NCBI RefSeq assembly: GCF_011049865.1
Contig: NZ_DRGY01000133.1
Location: forward strand, 1-53,016
From: Marinobacter antarcticus
GTDB lineage: Bacteria; Pseudomonadota; Gammaproteobacteria; Pseudomonadales; Oleiphilaceae
Reading direction: 5' to 3'
Length of the DNA: 53,016 nt
Below the pieces are notes generated by a model that was given only the letters and a program-made list of their open reading frames with translations, had not been told where the DNA came from and did not search any database. Below are positions 1 to 10,122 of the stretch, in pieces. Numbering within the stretch: position 1 is the stretch's first letter; each line of letters starts with the position of its first letter. A program made the translations under genes and the position numbers.

Positions 1-121
1 CCGTACCCCCCTCTTAAATCATGTATTCAAAATAATTCTTTAATATATTATAGGGCTCCTCCAAAAAAATCGCCCCTCTTTGGAGGTATACCCGTGGGCT
101 CTCAAATCAGCGCTATGCCAA
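1..121. other. Non-coding contig edge downstream of the nar operon
   Basis: No convincing gene. It is AT-rich to about position 50, then holds an inverted repeat with arms CCTCCAAA (58-65) and TTTGGAGG (79-86) around a 13-base loop. It lies 3' of the minus-strand nar operon, so it could end that transcript, but no clear U-run follows on that strand. A TATAAT hexamer on the minus strand (47-52) lacks a good -35 partner. Confidence 0.4.
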
Positions 122-928
122 CTACTGCATAAGCGGCGAATCGGACAATTCGAGATCCACTCCTTCCACGCCCGTGTCTGCCGCCAGCACTTGCAGGTAT
201 TGGCGGAATGCCCGCCGGGTTACGCTCTCACTCAAATACTGGCGAATTTTCGGTTTTACATACTCGTACGGCAGTTGCTCGCCATCAACACGCTGATCCA
301 CACGCACAATATGCCAGCCGTATCGGCTCTCGATCAGCTCCGGATTGAGCCCTTCCTGAAGGGTCAGAACCGGGCGCTCGAATTCCTCCACCGTTTGGCC
401 CTTGCTGATCTGGCCAAGGCTGCCGCCCTGATGACGCGATTCGCAAGCAGAGTACTGTTTGGCAAGCGGTACAAACTGGGCACGACCTTCCAGCAGCGAC
501 GACAATATCTGTCGCGCGGCTTCTTCCTGATGAATGCGCTCTTGCGGGTCGTCGGGCGGCGCGGCCAGCAGAATATGGCTGACCGCCATCAGCGTCTGGC
601 TGCGAAAGCGACCCGGATTGGCGGCATGGAAACGCTCACAGTCTTCGTCGCTTGGGGTTGGCACTTCCAGTTCCTGCTCCAGCACGCGGGCGATGGTGGC
701 CTCTTCATCCAGACCGGCTGGCAGCTTCAGGGCTTTGGCCTGCAGCAGCAGAAGCTCGCGGATAACGAGGCTCCTGGCCGCTTGATGCCAGGCTTGAGCG
801 ACTTCCTCTGCCGGGTGATGTTGCATTTCCCGGGCGATGTCCTCTTCGGTTATCACGGTGTCACCCACGTAAACTGGCGGAAACTGGTTTCTGGGTTGTT
901 CGGCTTCACCGGTGGGGATCAGTTGCAT
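122..928 (-). CDS. Parvulin-type peptidyl-prolyl isomerase of the nar operon
   Basis: 268 aa. Residues about 112-225 form a PpiC/parvulin rotamase domain, seen in the segments MAVSHILLA, GGSLGQISKGQ and YGWHIVRVD. The N-terminal 110 residues are helical and acidic, like the SurA/NifM-type arm that precedes such domains. There is no signal peptide, so it should act in the cytoplasm, where NarGH is assembled. It is the last gene of narGHJI, 81 bases after narI, and its ATG is preceded by GGAG. Parvulins linked to nar operons are known in several proteobacteria and are thought to help NarGHI maturation; that role is inferred here from position. The enzyme class is clear, the client is not. Confidence 0.85.
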   Translation of the reverse strand: MQLIPTGEAEQPRNQFPPVYVGDTVITEEDIAREMQHHPAEEVAQAWHQAARSLVIRELLLLQAKALKLPAGLDEEATIARVLEQELEVPTPSDEDCERFHAANPGRFRSQTLMAVSHILLAAPPDDPQERIHQEEAARQILSSLLEGRAQFVPLAKQYSACESRHQGGSLGQISKGQTVEEFERPVLTLQEGLNPELIESRYGWHIVRVDQRVDGEQLPYEYVKPKIRQYLSESVTRRAFRQYLQVLAADTGVEGVDLELSDSPLMQ

Positions 929-1009
929 GGTAAGTCTCCGTCTATGTGTTCAATGCTGCCCCCATTCCCCGACCTTCTCCCGCCGGGGCACAGGGGGTTC
1001 TTTTTTCAG

Positions 1010-1690
1010 CTACGCCCGCTTGCGCACAATCTGATATCTGCGCCCAAAGTACTCCAGCGGCACGCTCAGCATGTGAACCAGACGCGTAAACGGAAACAGT
1101 ACAAAGATTGTCAGGCCCAGGAACATATGAAGCCTGTAGATCCAATGTACGCCCGTCATGTAGTCGGCTGCCCCGCCCTGGAAGGTTAGAATGCTTTGCG
1201 CCCAGCCTGCCAACTGCAGCATGGTGGCGCCATCAAGGTGGCCTAACGTTGGCAGAATGGTCGCCAGCCCCAACACCACCTGAACCACCAGCACAATGAT
1301 GATCATGTTATCGGCGAAGGTGCTGCTGGCTTTGATTCTGGGGTCCGTCAACCTGCGGTGGGCCAACATGACCCCGCCAATCAGACACATCACGCCGGCA
1401 ATACCACCCACCACAATCGCCAGTATCTGTTTGGTACCGGCGCTCATGAACGGCTCATACACAAAGTGTGGCGTCAGCAAACCAACAAGATGACCAAAGA
1501 AAATCACCAGAATGCCCACATGGAACAGCACGCTTGCCAGCACCATGTTTTTCTTGCGCAGCATCTGGCTGGATTGCGCCTTCCAGGTGAACTGCCCGTG
1601 GTCGTACCTTGCCCAGGTGCCAATAATCAGCACGGCTATGGCGATGTAAGGATAAATCCCGAAAATCAATGTGTTCAGATAAGACATCAT
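1010..1690 (-). CDS. narI: Respiratory nitrate reductase gamma subunit (cytochrome b)
   Basis: 226 aa, the usual NarI length (about 225). Five hydrophobic segments are visible, beginning with LIFGIYPYIAIAVLIIGTW. Histidines in the second and last membrane segments (for example FHVGILVIFFGHLVG and HWIYRLHMFLG) are where NarI binds its two b hemes. The subunit anchors NarGH to the inner face of the cytoplasmic membrane and oxidises quinol. It follows narJ by 23 bases with a purine-rich GGGGGAG ribosome site. ATG codons at 1690 and 1687 are both possible starts. Confidence 0.96.
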   Translation of the reverse strand: MMSYLNTLIFGIYPYIAIAVLIIGTWARYDHGQFTWKAQSSQMLRKKNMVLASVLFHVGILVIFFGHLVGLLTPHFVYEPFMSAGTKQILAIVVGGIAGVMCLIGGVMLAHRRLTDPRIKASSTFADNMIIIVLVVQVVLGLATILPTLGHLDGATMLQLAGWAQSILTFQGGAADYMTGVHWIYRLHMFLGLTIFVLFPFTRLVHMLSVPLEYFGRRYQIVRKRA

Positions 1691-1713
1691 CCTGGTCTCC
1701 CCCCCCTATGCCG

Positions 1714-2466
1714 TCAGGCGTCTCTCACGGCAGCGCGCGCCTGAGCCGGCGTCACATCCGTCATCAGGTGGTCACTGAGATGAATGGTCTGGGTCTGTTC
1801 CAGCTCACGGCGGCGCTGGCCAACAACGCCTCCGGTGCTGCACGAGCTACCCTGGTCATCCACGAACTTCACCATTTCCTCTTCCCACACCTTGTCCAGG
1901 GCTTCGGGCGTATCGTCACGCTCTTCCGAGGCCACTATCCGGGCCAACTCCTGGCGATCGGTTTTCCGCCCTGACAGCTCCAGAAGTGAGTCCATCGCGA
2001 CATGGTAAAAGCTCTCGCGCTGGTACAATCGCTCCCCAAGCAGGCCAAGAATGTGGTGGATATCTTCCAGCCAGTTGCGGATTTCTTCCCAGGGCCGGGT
2101 AGACAGGTATTCCAGAAACAGCGGCAGGTAGTCCGGCAGTTCCTTGGCGTCTATTTCCAAACCGTTGGCCCGATACTGCTCCATCAAATCAACCATCGCC
2201 TGCCCGCGATCGCGGGATTCGCCGTGCACGTGTTCAAATAACAGCAGTGAGGTTGCGCGGCCTTTGTCGAAAATGCCTGTGTAGGCCTCTTCCAGCTCCA
2301 GCAGATCACCGTCACACAACCGATCAATACACTGGAGCAGTTGCTCCTTGTTCTTCCGTGGCAGCCGGCTGTCTTCAAGAACCGCTTCAACCATGGCGTC
2401 TTTGGCGGTTTGAAGTTCAGCGCAGGGGTACTCCAGAATTCGTGCCAGTACTTTTAAAAGTTGCAT
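1714..2466 (-). CDS. narJ: Nitrate reductase assembly chaperone (delta subunit)
   Basis: 250 aa, TorD/NarJ all-helical chaperone family. NarJ binds apo-NarG and is needed for insertion of the molybdenum cofactor and an Fe-S cluster; it is not part of the finished enzyme. Family features seen are the N-terminal LLKVLARILEYPCAEL and the central LLLFEHVHGESRDRGQAM segment. The start is well supported by a near-perfect Shine-Dalgarno TAAGGAGG, which overlaps the narH stop codon, so the two genes are probably translationally coupled. It lies between narH and narI as in other nar operons. Confidence 0.95.
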   Translation of the reverse strand: MQLLKVLARILEYPCAELQTAKDAMVEAVLEDSRLPRKNKEQLLQCIDRLCDGDLLELEEAYTGIFDKGRATSLLLFEHVHGESRDRGQAMVDLMEQYRANGLEIDAKELPDYLPLFLEYLSTRPWEEIRNWLEDIHHILGLLGERLYQRESFYHVAMDSLLELSGRKTDRQELARIVASEERDDTPEALDKVWEEEMVKFVDDQGSSCSTGGVVGQRRRELEQTQTIHLSDHLMTDVTPAQARAAVRDA

Positions 2467-2478
2467 CGTATTACCTCC

Positions 2479-4038
2479 TTAATCCTGCAGCTGTTTCGGA
2501 TCAACCTGTTTCACGGTCGTGAGCTTCTGCACCATGGTGGTGGTCTGGCTTCGACCGCCAAACATGTTGAATTTACTGTCGCTGCCGCTGCAGCCGTCAC
2601 CAAAGCTGAAGCCACAGCCGCCGCGTTCAGCGAAGGCTTCCTTTGCCAGCTCACGATGGCTGGTGGGAATCACAAAGCGATCCTCGTAGTTGGCAATGGC
2701 CAGATACCGGTACATCTCATCCGCCTGGGCTTTGGTAAGGCCTACTTCTTCCAGTGCCCGAAGATCCTCTATGCCATCGACGGTTTCTGCCCGCTTGTAG
2801 AGGCGCATGGCCATGATGCGTTTGAGCGCCCGCACAATCGGTTTCTCATCGCCTGCGGTGAGCAGGTTGGCAAGGTATTTCACCGGGATTCGCAGGCTCT
2901 CGATTTTCGGCAGAACACCGTCAAACTCAACCTTGCCGGCTTCGGCAGCCGACTGAATTGGGCTCAGGGGCGGCACGTACCAAACCATCGGCAGGGTGCG
3001 ATATTCCGGGTGCAGAGGCAGCGCCAGTTTCCAGTCCACCGCCATCTTGTAGACCGGGCTGCGCTGGGCCGCCTGAATAACGTTCATGGGAACGCCATCT
3101 TTGGTTGCCTGCTCGATCACTGCGGGATCGTTCGGATCGAGAAAGATTTCCAGCTGTTTTTCGTACAGTTCATGTTCGCCCGGGGTGCTGGCCACTTCTT
3201 CAATGCGGTCGGCATCGTAAAGCAGCACGCCCAGATAGCGGATGCGGCCAACGCAGGTCTCGGAGCACACGGTGGGCATACCGGCTTCAATTCGCGGGTA
3301 GCAGAAGATGCACTTTTCAGACTTGCCGGTTTTCCAGTTGAAGTAGATTTTCTTGTACGGGCAGCCGGACACACACATACGCCAACCGCGACACTTGTCC
3401 TGGTCGATCAGCACAATGCCGTCTTCTTCACGCTTGTAGATGGCGCCACTGGGGCAGCTCGCCACGCAGCTAGGATTCAGGCAGTGCTCGCACAGGCGCG
3501 GCAAGTACATCATGAACGTGTTTTCGAACTGGCCGTATATATCCGCCTGCACATTGTCGAAGTTTTTATCCTTCCGACGCTTGGCAAACTCGGTGCCCAG
3601 AATCTCTTCCCAGTTCGGGCCCCACTCGATTTTTTGCATGCGTTTGCCGGAGATTAGCGAACGCGGCCGCGCAACCGGTTGGTGCTTGCTGTCGCCGGCG
3701 GTGTGCAAATGCTGGTAGTCAAAATCGAACGGTTCGTAGTAGTCGTCAATTTCTGGCAAGTCCGGATTGGCGAAAATATTTGCCAGCACCCGGAAACGGC
3801 CGCCAATGCGGGGTCGTATTTTGCCACTGGGCTCGCGCATCCAGCCGCCTTTCCATTTGTCCTGGTTTTCCCATTCTTTCGGGTAGCCAATACCCGGCTT
3901 GGTTTCGACGTTGTTGAACCAGGCGTACTCCATGCCTTCGCGGCTGGTCCATACGTTTTTGCAGGTGACTGAGCAGGTGTGGCAACCAATGCACTTGTCC
4001 AGGTTCATCACCATGCCAACTTGGGAACGGATCTTCAT
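2479..4038 (-). CDS. narH: Respiratory nitrate reductase beta subunit (Fe-S)
   Basis: 519 aa. Carries electrons from the NarI hemes to NarG through four Fe-S clusters. The first Cys group is C16, C19, C22 and C26 (CIGCHTCSVTC). Further groups are CEHCLNPSC, DKCRGWRMCVSGC and CIFC. The Trp in CRGWRMC replaces a Cys ligand, the classic NarH change that makes one cluster [3Fe-4S]. The ATG overlaps the narG stop in an ATGA arrangement. The C-terminal tail is Gly/Cys-rich (GGCGFSFGDGCSG). The full length and intact ligands suggest a working subunit. Confidence 0.97.
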   Translation of the reverse strand: MKIRSQVGMVMNLDKCIGCHTCSVTCKNVWTSREGMEYAWFNNVETKPGIGYPKEWENQDKWKGGWMREPSGKIRPRIGGRFRVLANIFANPDLPEIDDYYEPFDFDYQHLHTAGDSKHQPVARPRSLISGKRMQKIEWGPNWEEILGTEFAKRRKDKNFDNVQADIYGQFENTFMMYLPRLCEHCLNPSCVASCPSGAIYKREEDGIVLIDQDKCRGWRMCVSGCPYKKIYFNWKTGKSEKCIFCYPRIEAGMPTVCSETCVGRIRYLGVLLYDADRIEEVASTPGEHELYEKQLEIFLDPNDPAVIEQATKDGVPMNVIQAAQRSPVYKMAVDWKLALPLHPEYRTLPMVWYVPPLSPIQSAAEAGKVEFDGVLPKIESLRIPVKYLANLLTAGDEKPIVRALKRIMAMRLYKRAETVDGIEDLRALEEVGLTKAQADEMYRYLAIANYEDRFVIPTSHRELAKEAFAERGGCGFSFGDGCSGSDSKFNMFGGRSQTTTMVQKLTTVKQVDPKQLQD

Positions 4039-7000
4039 TTTACAGCCTCCTGAACAGTGTCGTTGCCTTCGCCATCCAACCAGTCCACGTTGTGCATTTT
4101 GCGCACAACAACAAACTCGTCGCGGTTGGAACCTACCGGCCCGTAATAGTTAAAGCCGTAGGAAAACTGGGCATAACCGCCGATCATATGCGTGGGTTTC
4201 GGGCACACCCGGGTAACCGAATTGTGAATACCGCCACGGGTGCCGGTTACTTCTGAGCCCGGAATATTCACAATCCGCTCCTGGGCGTGATACATCATCA
4301 CCATGCCAACTCTTACCCGCTGGCTTACCACGGCACGCGCAGCGACAGCGCCGTTAGCGTTAAACAGCTCGATCCAGTCGTTGTCTTCAATACCCAAATC
4401 TTTTGCGTCGTCTTCGCTCAGCCATACAATCGGCCCACCGCGAGACAGGGTAAGCATCATCAGGTTGTCACTGTAGGTGCTGTGAATGCCCCACTTCTGG
4501 TGCGGCGTCAGGAAGTTCAACGCTTTCTCGGGGTTGCCATTAGGCTTGGCGTTCAACAGCGGTGCGGCTGTTTTGGTGTTGATGGGCGGCCGGTACAGCA
4601 CCAGGCTTTCGCCAAAGGCCCGCATCCACTCGTGATCAAGATAGAACTGTTGCCGACCGGTCAGAGTGCGCCAGGGAATCAGTTCGTGCACGTTGGTGTA
4701 GCCGGCATTGTAGGAGACGTGTTCATCTTCCAGGCCAGACCAGATCGGGCTGGAGATGATCTTGCGCGGCTGGGCCACAATGTCCCGGAAGCGGATTTTT
4801 TCGTCTTCCTTGTTCAACGCAAGGTGGGTGTGATCCAGACCGGTAAATTCGCCCAGCGCCGCCCAGGCCTTCACCGCCACCTGGCCGTTGGTTTCCGGGG
4901 CAAGTGCCAAAATCACTTCGGCGGCGTCTATGGCCGTGTCAATTTTGGGGCGGCCAATATTGGCACCCTCAAGATGCTTGTGGTTCAGTTGGCCCAGAAG
5001 TTCGATTTCCTTATCGGTATTCCAGTGAATCCCTTTACCGCCGTTGCCAAACTTGTCCAGCAGAGGGCCCAGTGAGGTGAAGCGGGCGTAGGTGTTGGGA
5101 TAATCCCGCTCAACCGTTATGAATTTTGGTGCGGTCTTGCCGGGGATCAGGTCGCACTCGCCTTTCTTCCAGTCCTTCACATCAAACGGCTGGCCGAGTT
5201 CAGCCGGCTCGTCATGAAGCAGTGGCAGCGTGACAACATCTTTTTCCACACCAAGATGGCCTTCAGCCGCTTTGGAAAAGGACTTGGCAATGCCTTTGTA
5301 AATTTCCCAGTCGCTGCGGGACTCCCACGCGGGATCGGTGGCTGCGGTCAGTGGGTGAATGAACGGGTGCATGTCTGAGGTATTCAGATCGTTCTTTTCA
5401 TACCACGTCGCCGTCGGCAAAACGATATCCGAATACAGGCAGGTGGTCGACATGCGGAAATCCAGCGTTACCAGCAGATCGAGCTTGCCTTCGGGCGCTT
5501 CGTCATGCCACTTCACCTCTTCAGGCTTTACACCATCGTCGCCCAGATCCTTGCCCTGCAAACCACTCTTGGTGCCAAGCATGTATTTCAACATGTACTC
5601 GTGGCCCTTGCCGGACGAACCCAACAGATTGGAGCGCCAGATAAACATATTGCGGGGATGGTTTTCCGGCGCCTCCGGGTCTTCTGAAGCAAACGCCAAC
5701 GAGCCGTCTTTCAGGGATTGCGCCACATAGTCTGGCACCTCCATCCCGGCCGTTTCTGCCTCGGCCGCAATGCCCAGCGGGTTACGATTCAGTTGCGGGG
5801 CGGAGGGTAACCAGCCCATACGTTCAGCGCGAACGTTGTAATCGATCAGGCTGCCACCAAACTTTGATTTGTCTGCCAGCGGCGAGAGAATTTCGTCTAC
5901 GCGCAGTTTCTCGTAGCGCCACTGGCCTGAGTGCGCATAGAAGAACGACGTACCGGCCATCTGCCGGGGCGGACGACACCAGTCCAGACCAAACGCCAGT
6001 GGCTGCCAGCCGGTTTGCGGGCGCAGCTTTTCCTGCCCCACATAGTGGCTCCAGCCACCACCACTCTGGCCCACACACCCACACATGATCAGCATGTTGA
6101 TCAGGCCACGGTAGTTCATGTCCATGTGGTACCAGTGGTTCACACCGGCGCCCACAATCACCATTGAACGGCCTTTGGTTTTATGGGCGGTGTCGGCAAA
6201 CTCCCGGGCAATACGAATCATCTGTTCAGCGGGTACGCTGGTGATTTTTTCCTGCCAGGCCGGCGTGTAAGGCTTGATCTGATCGTAAGACGTAGCGCCG
6301 TCGTCATCGCCAAGGCCCCGGCTGATGCCGTAGTTGGCAATCATCAGGTCATACACCGTCACCACATGGCCTGCCGTGCCGTTTGCCAGATCCACTTTCC
6401 GGCAACCCAGTTTATGGGTCAGCGTATCGCTGATTTCCACCGAGCTGAAATGCTCGTGTTCAATACCGCCAAAGTAAGGAAAGGCAACGTCGACTATGTG
6501 GTCGTGCTTATCATGCATCGACAGCTGAAGGCTTACATCATCACCGTTGGCTGTTTGCTTCAGGTTCCATTTACCCTTCTCACCCCAGCGATAGCCAACC
6601 GACCCGTTCGGTGCTGTGAGCTCCCCAGACGCTTCATTGATGGCAATGGTCTTCCACTCAGGGTTATTTTCCTCCCCAAGCCCGCCAACCAGATCACTGG
6701 CGCGCAGGAACCGGCCCGGCACATATCGGCCGTCGTCCCTTTTCTCCAGCATCACCAGATAAGGCATGTCGGTATAACGACGCACATAATCCGTGAAGTA
6801 CGCGCTGGGGTTATCAATGTGAAACTCTTTGAGAATCACGTGCCCCATGGCCATGGCCAGCGCGGCATCTGTGCCCTGTTTGGGGCTTACCCATTCGTCA
6901 GATAATTTGGACACTTCGGCGAAGTCGGGGGTAATGGCAACCGTTTTGGTGCCCTTGTAACGAACCTCTGTAAAAAAGTGCGCATCCGGCGACCGGGTTT

Positions 7001-7775
7001 GGGGCACGTTAGAGCCCCACGCAATGATGTAGCTGGAGTTGTACCAGTCTGCGGATTCGGGAACGTCGGTTTGCTCACCCCAGGTTTGGGGCGAGGCCGG
7101 TGGCAAATCGCAATACCAGTCATAGAAACTGAGGCAGGTGCCGCCAATCAAAGACAGGTAGCGGGCACCGGACGCGTAGGAAACCATCGACATGGCCGGA
7201 ATCGGAGAAAACCCGATGATTCGGTCCGGGCCGTGCTTTTTGGCCGTATACACGTTGGCCGCACCGATTAATTCATTTACTTCGTCCCAGCTGGAACGAA
7301 CAAAGCCACCCATACCTCTGCGCGGTTTATACTCGGCGGTTTTCGTGGGGTCCTCAACAATAGACGCCCAGGCCTCTACCGGATCGTTAAATTGAACGCG
7401 GGCGGCACGCCAGAGTTTCATCAGATGCGTTCGCATCAGCGGGTATTTCAGGCGGTTGGCGCTGTACATATACCAGGAATAGCTGGCGCCACGGGGGCAG
7501 CCACGGGGTTCATGGTTGGGCAAGTCCGGGCGGGTACGGGGGTAGTCGGTTTGCTGGGTTTCCCAGGTGACCAGGCCGTTCTTGACGTAAATCTTCCAAC
7601 TGCAGGAGCCGGTGCAATTTACGCCATGGGTGGAGCGCACAATTTTGTCGTGCTGCCAGCGCTGGCGATAGGTGTTTTCCCAGTCACGATTTTCTTCGTG
7701 GGTTTCGCCGTGGCCGTTCGCAAACGGTTCGCGCTTTTTGCTGAAATAGCTCAGCTTGTCGATCAAATGACTCAT
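4035..7775 (-). CDS. narG: Respiratory nitrate reductase alpha subunit (Mo-bisMGD)
   Basis: 1246 aa, typical NarG length. Catalytic subunit of the membrane-bound, cytoplasm-facing enzyme that reduces nitrate to nitrite. Ligands of the N-terminal [4Fe-4S] cluster are visible: H50, C54 and C58 (HGVNCTGSC), then C93 (RGCPRG). The molybdopterin region contains YDWYCDLPPASPQTWGE, where the Asp ligand of Mo lies. There is no Tat signal, as expected for NarG. It is the first gene of the operon and overlaps narH by 4 bases. narK does not precede it; the transporter genes sit about 15 kb away. The promoter should lie in the 426-bp gap shared with narX. Confidence 0.98.
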   Translation of the reverse strand: MSHLIDKLSYFSKKREPFANGHGETHEENRDWENTYRQRWQHDKIVRSTHGVNCTGSCSWKIYVKNGLVTWETQQTDYPRTRPDLPNHEPRGCPRGASYSWYMYSANRLKYPLMRTHLMKLWRAARVQFNDPVEAWASIVEDPTKTAEYKPRRGMGGFVRSSWDEVNELIGAANVYTAKKHGPDRIIGFSPIPAMSMVSYASGARYLSLIGGTCLSFYDWYCDLPPASPQTWGEQTDVPESADWYNSSYIIAWGSNVPQTRSPDAHFFTEVRYKGTKTVAITPDFAEVSKLSDEWVSPKQGTDAALAMAMGHVILKEFHIDNPSAYFTDYVRRYTDMPYLVMLEKRDDGRYVPGRFLRASDLVGGLGEENNPEWKTIAINEASGELTAPNGSVGYRWGEKGKWNLKQTANGDDVSLQLSMHDKHDHIVDVAFPYFGGIEHEHFSSVEISDTLTHKLGCRKVDLANGTAGHVVTVYDLMIANYGISRGLGDDDGATSYDQIKPYTPAWQEKITSVPAEQMIRIAREFADTAHKTKGRSMVIVGAGVNHWYHMDMNYRGLINMLIMCGCVGQSGGGWSHYVGQEKLRPQTGWQPLAFGLDWCRPPRQMAGTSFFYAHSGQWRYEKLRVDEILSPLADKSKFGGSLIDYNVRAERMGWLPSAPQLNRNPLGIAAEAETAGMEVPDYVAQSLKDGSLAFASEDPEAPENHPRNMFIWRSNLLGSSGKGHEYMLKYMLGTKSGLQGKDLGDDGVKPEEVKWHDEAPEGKLDLLVTLDFRMSTTCLYSDIVLPTATWYEKNDLNTSDMHPFIHPLTAATDPAWESRSDWEIYKGIAKSFSKAAEGHLGVEKDVVTLPLLHDEPAELGQPFDVKDWKKGECDLIPGKTAPKFITVERDYPNTYARFTSLGPLLDKFGNGGKGIHWNTDKEIELLGQLNHKHLEGANIGRPKIDTAIDAAEVILALAPETNGQVAVKAWAALGEFTGLDHTHLALNKEDEKIRFRDIVAQPRKIISSPIWSGLEDEHVSYNAGYTNVHELIPWRTLTGRQQFYLDHEWMRAFGESLVLYRPPINTKTAAPLLNAKPNGNPEKALNFLTPHQKWGIHSTYSDNLMMLTLSRGGPIVWLSEDDAKDLGIEDNDWIELFNANGAVAARAVVSQRVRVGMVMMYHAQERIVNIPGSEVTGTRGGIHNSVTRVCPKPTHMIGGYAQFSYGFNYYGPVGSNRDEFVVVRKMHNVDWLDGEGNDTVQEAVK

Positions 7776-8201
7776 GGTCTCTCTCCCTCAGCCCGTCTAC
7801 CGGATCGCTTTCCGATTCGGGACCATTGTGTGGGAGAAAAACCCTTAAATCTGCGGGGTTACTACCACATACCCGGGCTCTACCACCGAGGAGGTAGACC
7901 GCTTATATCTCTGGTTGGAGAAGCGCCTGGCGCCGGGCGCCACCTGCAGCTCAAACTGCGCGGCTGCGTTAATTATCCAAACAGAATCCTGCCTGAGATT
8001 TTGGTGCTCAGGTCCACAGAGGCATCTTCTGGCTCCGTAAGTAGCAACAGAAGCGCACATAAGCAGAAGAACAATTACGATCTTTCAGTGTCGGCTTTTA
8101 CCCCGATTTGGATCAAAGACTATGAGGGGATATCAACCATTGGGGTAATTGACTATCCTCTAGGAGCTACCAAACCCTGGCGATTGCCTAAACGAGACGT
8201 C
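7776..8201. promoter_or_regulatory. Divergent narG/narX control region
   Basis: No coding sequence is supported here. Two NarL-type heptamers face each other with a 2-bp gap, TACCACC (7881-7887) and GGAGGTA (7890-7896); this 7-2-7 layout is the NarL/NarP one, although each half departs from TACYYMT (two mismatches and one). The pair is centred about 114 bp upstream of the narG ATG. Nearer narX is an FNR/ANR-like box, CCGAT-TTGG-ATCAA (8103-8116), with a perfect right half and a poor left half. TGGGGTA near 8140-8146 is one mismatch from the inverted heptamer. I found no full FNR box close to narG. An inverted repeat CCTGAG/CTCAGG lies near 7993-8013. Confidence 0.5.
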
Positions 8202-10061
8202 ATGAAATCCAGAAGCCCTCTTGTTAAGCGGATTGCTATTATTGTCAGCGCTTTGGTGCTGATCTCCATTGTCAGCATGGCCGCAACGTATGCGGTTTCA
8301 AAAAGCATTGAAGGCAATGCCACCGCAATCAACCTGTCTGGCGCATTACGGATGGGCGCCTTCAGGCTGTTGGCTCAAGTGGCACAGCCTGCGGAAGGTA
8401 ACGCGTCTGCTGGCAACATTAGCCGCCTTGCGGCCCGTTATGAATCCAACCTCACGAACAGCTTGATTACCCAGACGATTCCGAACACCGCCGATCATCC
8501 GCTGGCAAAGCAGTACAGTGCGATCCGCGCCTACTGGGACCAGACCTTACGACCACGCCTGGAGAACCACCCGCAAGGCACGCCGGTCGGCGCAGACATG
8601 CTTGCTGCCACCGAACGCTACGTGGATTCCGTCAGCCAGTTGGTGACCATGCTCGAACGGCGTACCGAAGCGCGAATCAGCCTGCTGCATCTTATTCAAC
8701 TGACCAGCCTCGCGTTCTCCGTACTGATTATTATTGCGTTGATTATTGACCTGAAAAATCGGGTTCTCCGGCCGCTGCGCAAACTGGTCAGCATTGCAAC
8801 CGCTGTTGGCGAACAGGACTTTTCCCGCAAGGCAAACTTGCAGGGTAACGACGAACTGGCGCAGTTGGGCTGCGCGTTTGATAAGATGAACAGCGAGCTC
8901 ACACTGACCTATTCCAACCTTGAAGAGCGCGGGCGCAGCAAGACCGAGGAACTCGAAAAGAGCCACGCCGCCCTTCAGTTGCTCCATACTGCCAGCCGCA
9001 ACCTGTTTGCCAACCACGATCTTTGCAATGGCGCGGTTCCCATGTTGCAGGAGCTGGAGCAGCTTTTGGGCATAGGCCCGATTTTGCTTTACCTTCACGA
9101 CAAAGAGTCAACGGAACCCGTGCAGGCGGTTACGACAGCCTCAACGGCAAGGCCCTTTTACTGCCGGGACCACCACTGCAATGCCTGCCTGGTCACTCCG
9201 GAAGTCTATGACGAGCTGCCCATAGACGAATACGACGGTCGCCGGTTGTTGTTACCGATAAGAACGCAGAGCTTGCTCCTTGGCACACTGGAAGTGTGGT
9301 ACCCAGCCGAAAAAGGCCTTTCGGACATGACTCGCCGCCTACTGGAAACACTCAGCGATCAACTGGCAACCGCCATTTTTCTGGAGCGCCAAATTACCGA
9401 AGAACAGCAGCTTACGCTGGCCGAAGAGCGCACGGTCATCGCCCGGGAACTGCACGACTCCCTGGCGCAGTCCCTGTCTTATCTGAAAATGCAGGTCGCC
9501 CGTTTGCGCCGGCTCGACATTCAGGGCGACCAGAAAAACGCCCATGTTGCGATACTGGACGAGCTGAGTACGGGGCTGAACAGTGCCTATCGCCAACTCC
9601 GGGAGTTACTGGCCACGTTCCGCTTGAAGCTCGATACGCCGGACCTGGCCGCCGCGCTGCGCAAAACCGTCGAAGAGTTTTCAGGGCAACTGGGTAAACC
9701 CGTGGGGCTGCATTACAATCTGCCACCCCAGGCACTGTCCCCCAACGAAGAGATTCACACGCTGCAGATTGTGCGAGAGGGCCTTGCCAACGCCGTCAAA
9801 CATGCCGATGCCACAGAAATTTCCGTGGATGTGTTGTTTGAATCTCCCCAGGTAACGGCAAAAATACGAGATAATGGCAAGGGCTTACCGAAGGGCGATC
9901 AGCCGGTCAATCATTACGGCCTGATTATCATGCGGGATCGCGCCCGCACGCTGGGCGGTCAGGTTGCCGTGCAAAATCGCGATGAAGGCGGTGTTGAAGT
10001 TATCCTGACGTTCGTCCCAAAAAGCCGACACCTGATTCCATCAGAAATGTCGAGTACCTGA
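8202..10061 (+). CDS. narX: Nitrate/nitrite sensor histidine kinase
   Basis: 619 aa. A first membrane segment (10-30) is followed by a periplasmic sensor with the NarX P-box around residues 39-56 ([14 protein letters not shown]), which binds nitrate. A second membrane segment, HAMP linker and coiled region follow. The central module has the Cys group C321, C326 and C329 (CRDHHCNAC) known in NarX/NarQ. The HisKA_3 box has phospho-acceptor H418 ([11 protein letters not shown]), then an HATPase domain with NAVKHADA and DNGKGLP. The ATG at 8202 is chosen because the frame runs open upstream into the narG shadow with no NarX-like sequence. It is followed by narL after a 61-bp gap. Confidence 0.95.
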   Translation: MKSRSPLVKRIAIIVSALVLISIVSMAATYAVSKSIEGNATAINLSGALRMGAFRLLAQVAQPAEGNASAGNISRLAARYESNLTNSLITQTIPNTADHPLAKQYSAIRAYWDQTLRPRLENHPQGTPVGADMLAATERYVDSVSQLVTMLERRTEARISLLHLIQLTSLAFSVLIIIALIIDLKNRVLRPLRKLVSIATAVGEQDFSRKANLQGNDELAQLGCAFDKMNSELTLTYSNLEERGRSKTEELEKSHAALQLLHTASRNLFANHDLCNGAVPMLQELEQLLGIGPILLYLHDKESTEPVQAVTTASTARPFYCRDHHCNACLVTPEVYDELPIDEYDGRRLLLPIRTQSLLLGTLEVWYPAEKGLSDMTRRLLETLSDQLATAIFLERQITEEQQLTLAEERTVIARELHDSLAQSLSYLKMQVARLRRLDIQGDQKNAHVAILDELSTGLNSAYRQLRELLATFRLKLDTPDLAAALRKTVEEFSGQLGKPVGLHYNLPPQALSPNEEIHTLQIVREGLANAVKHADATEISVDVLFESPQVTAKIRDNGKGLPKGDQPVNHYGLIIMRDRARTLGGQVAVQNRDEGGVEVILTFVPKSRHLIPSEMSST

Positions 10062-10122
10062 TCACGACAAAAGCGGCAACCCTGCCGTGCCGCTACGCAA
10101 CCGAGAGAGGGATCGAGGCATT

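Noticed and set aside
58..86. Inverted repeat CCTCCAAA/TTTGGAGG as terminator of the nar operon
   Set aside because: Long loop and no U-run in the minus-strand direction; kept only as a note in the contig-edge entry.
80..1189. Plus-strand open frame of 369 codons at the left edge
   Set aside because: Runs antisense through the parvulin gene and into narI, with no family resemblance.
2461..3657. Long plus-strand open frame opposite narH
   Set aside because: Antisense to a gene with clear Fe-S motifs; composition is His/Phe-rich as expected from a reverse frame of GC-rich coding DNA.
7392..8201. N-terminal extension of narX by 270 codons
   Set aside because: Most of it overlaps narG in antisense, it has no NarX features, and the ATG at 8202 directly precedes the expected membrane segment.
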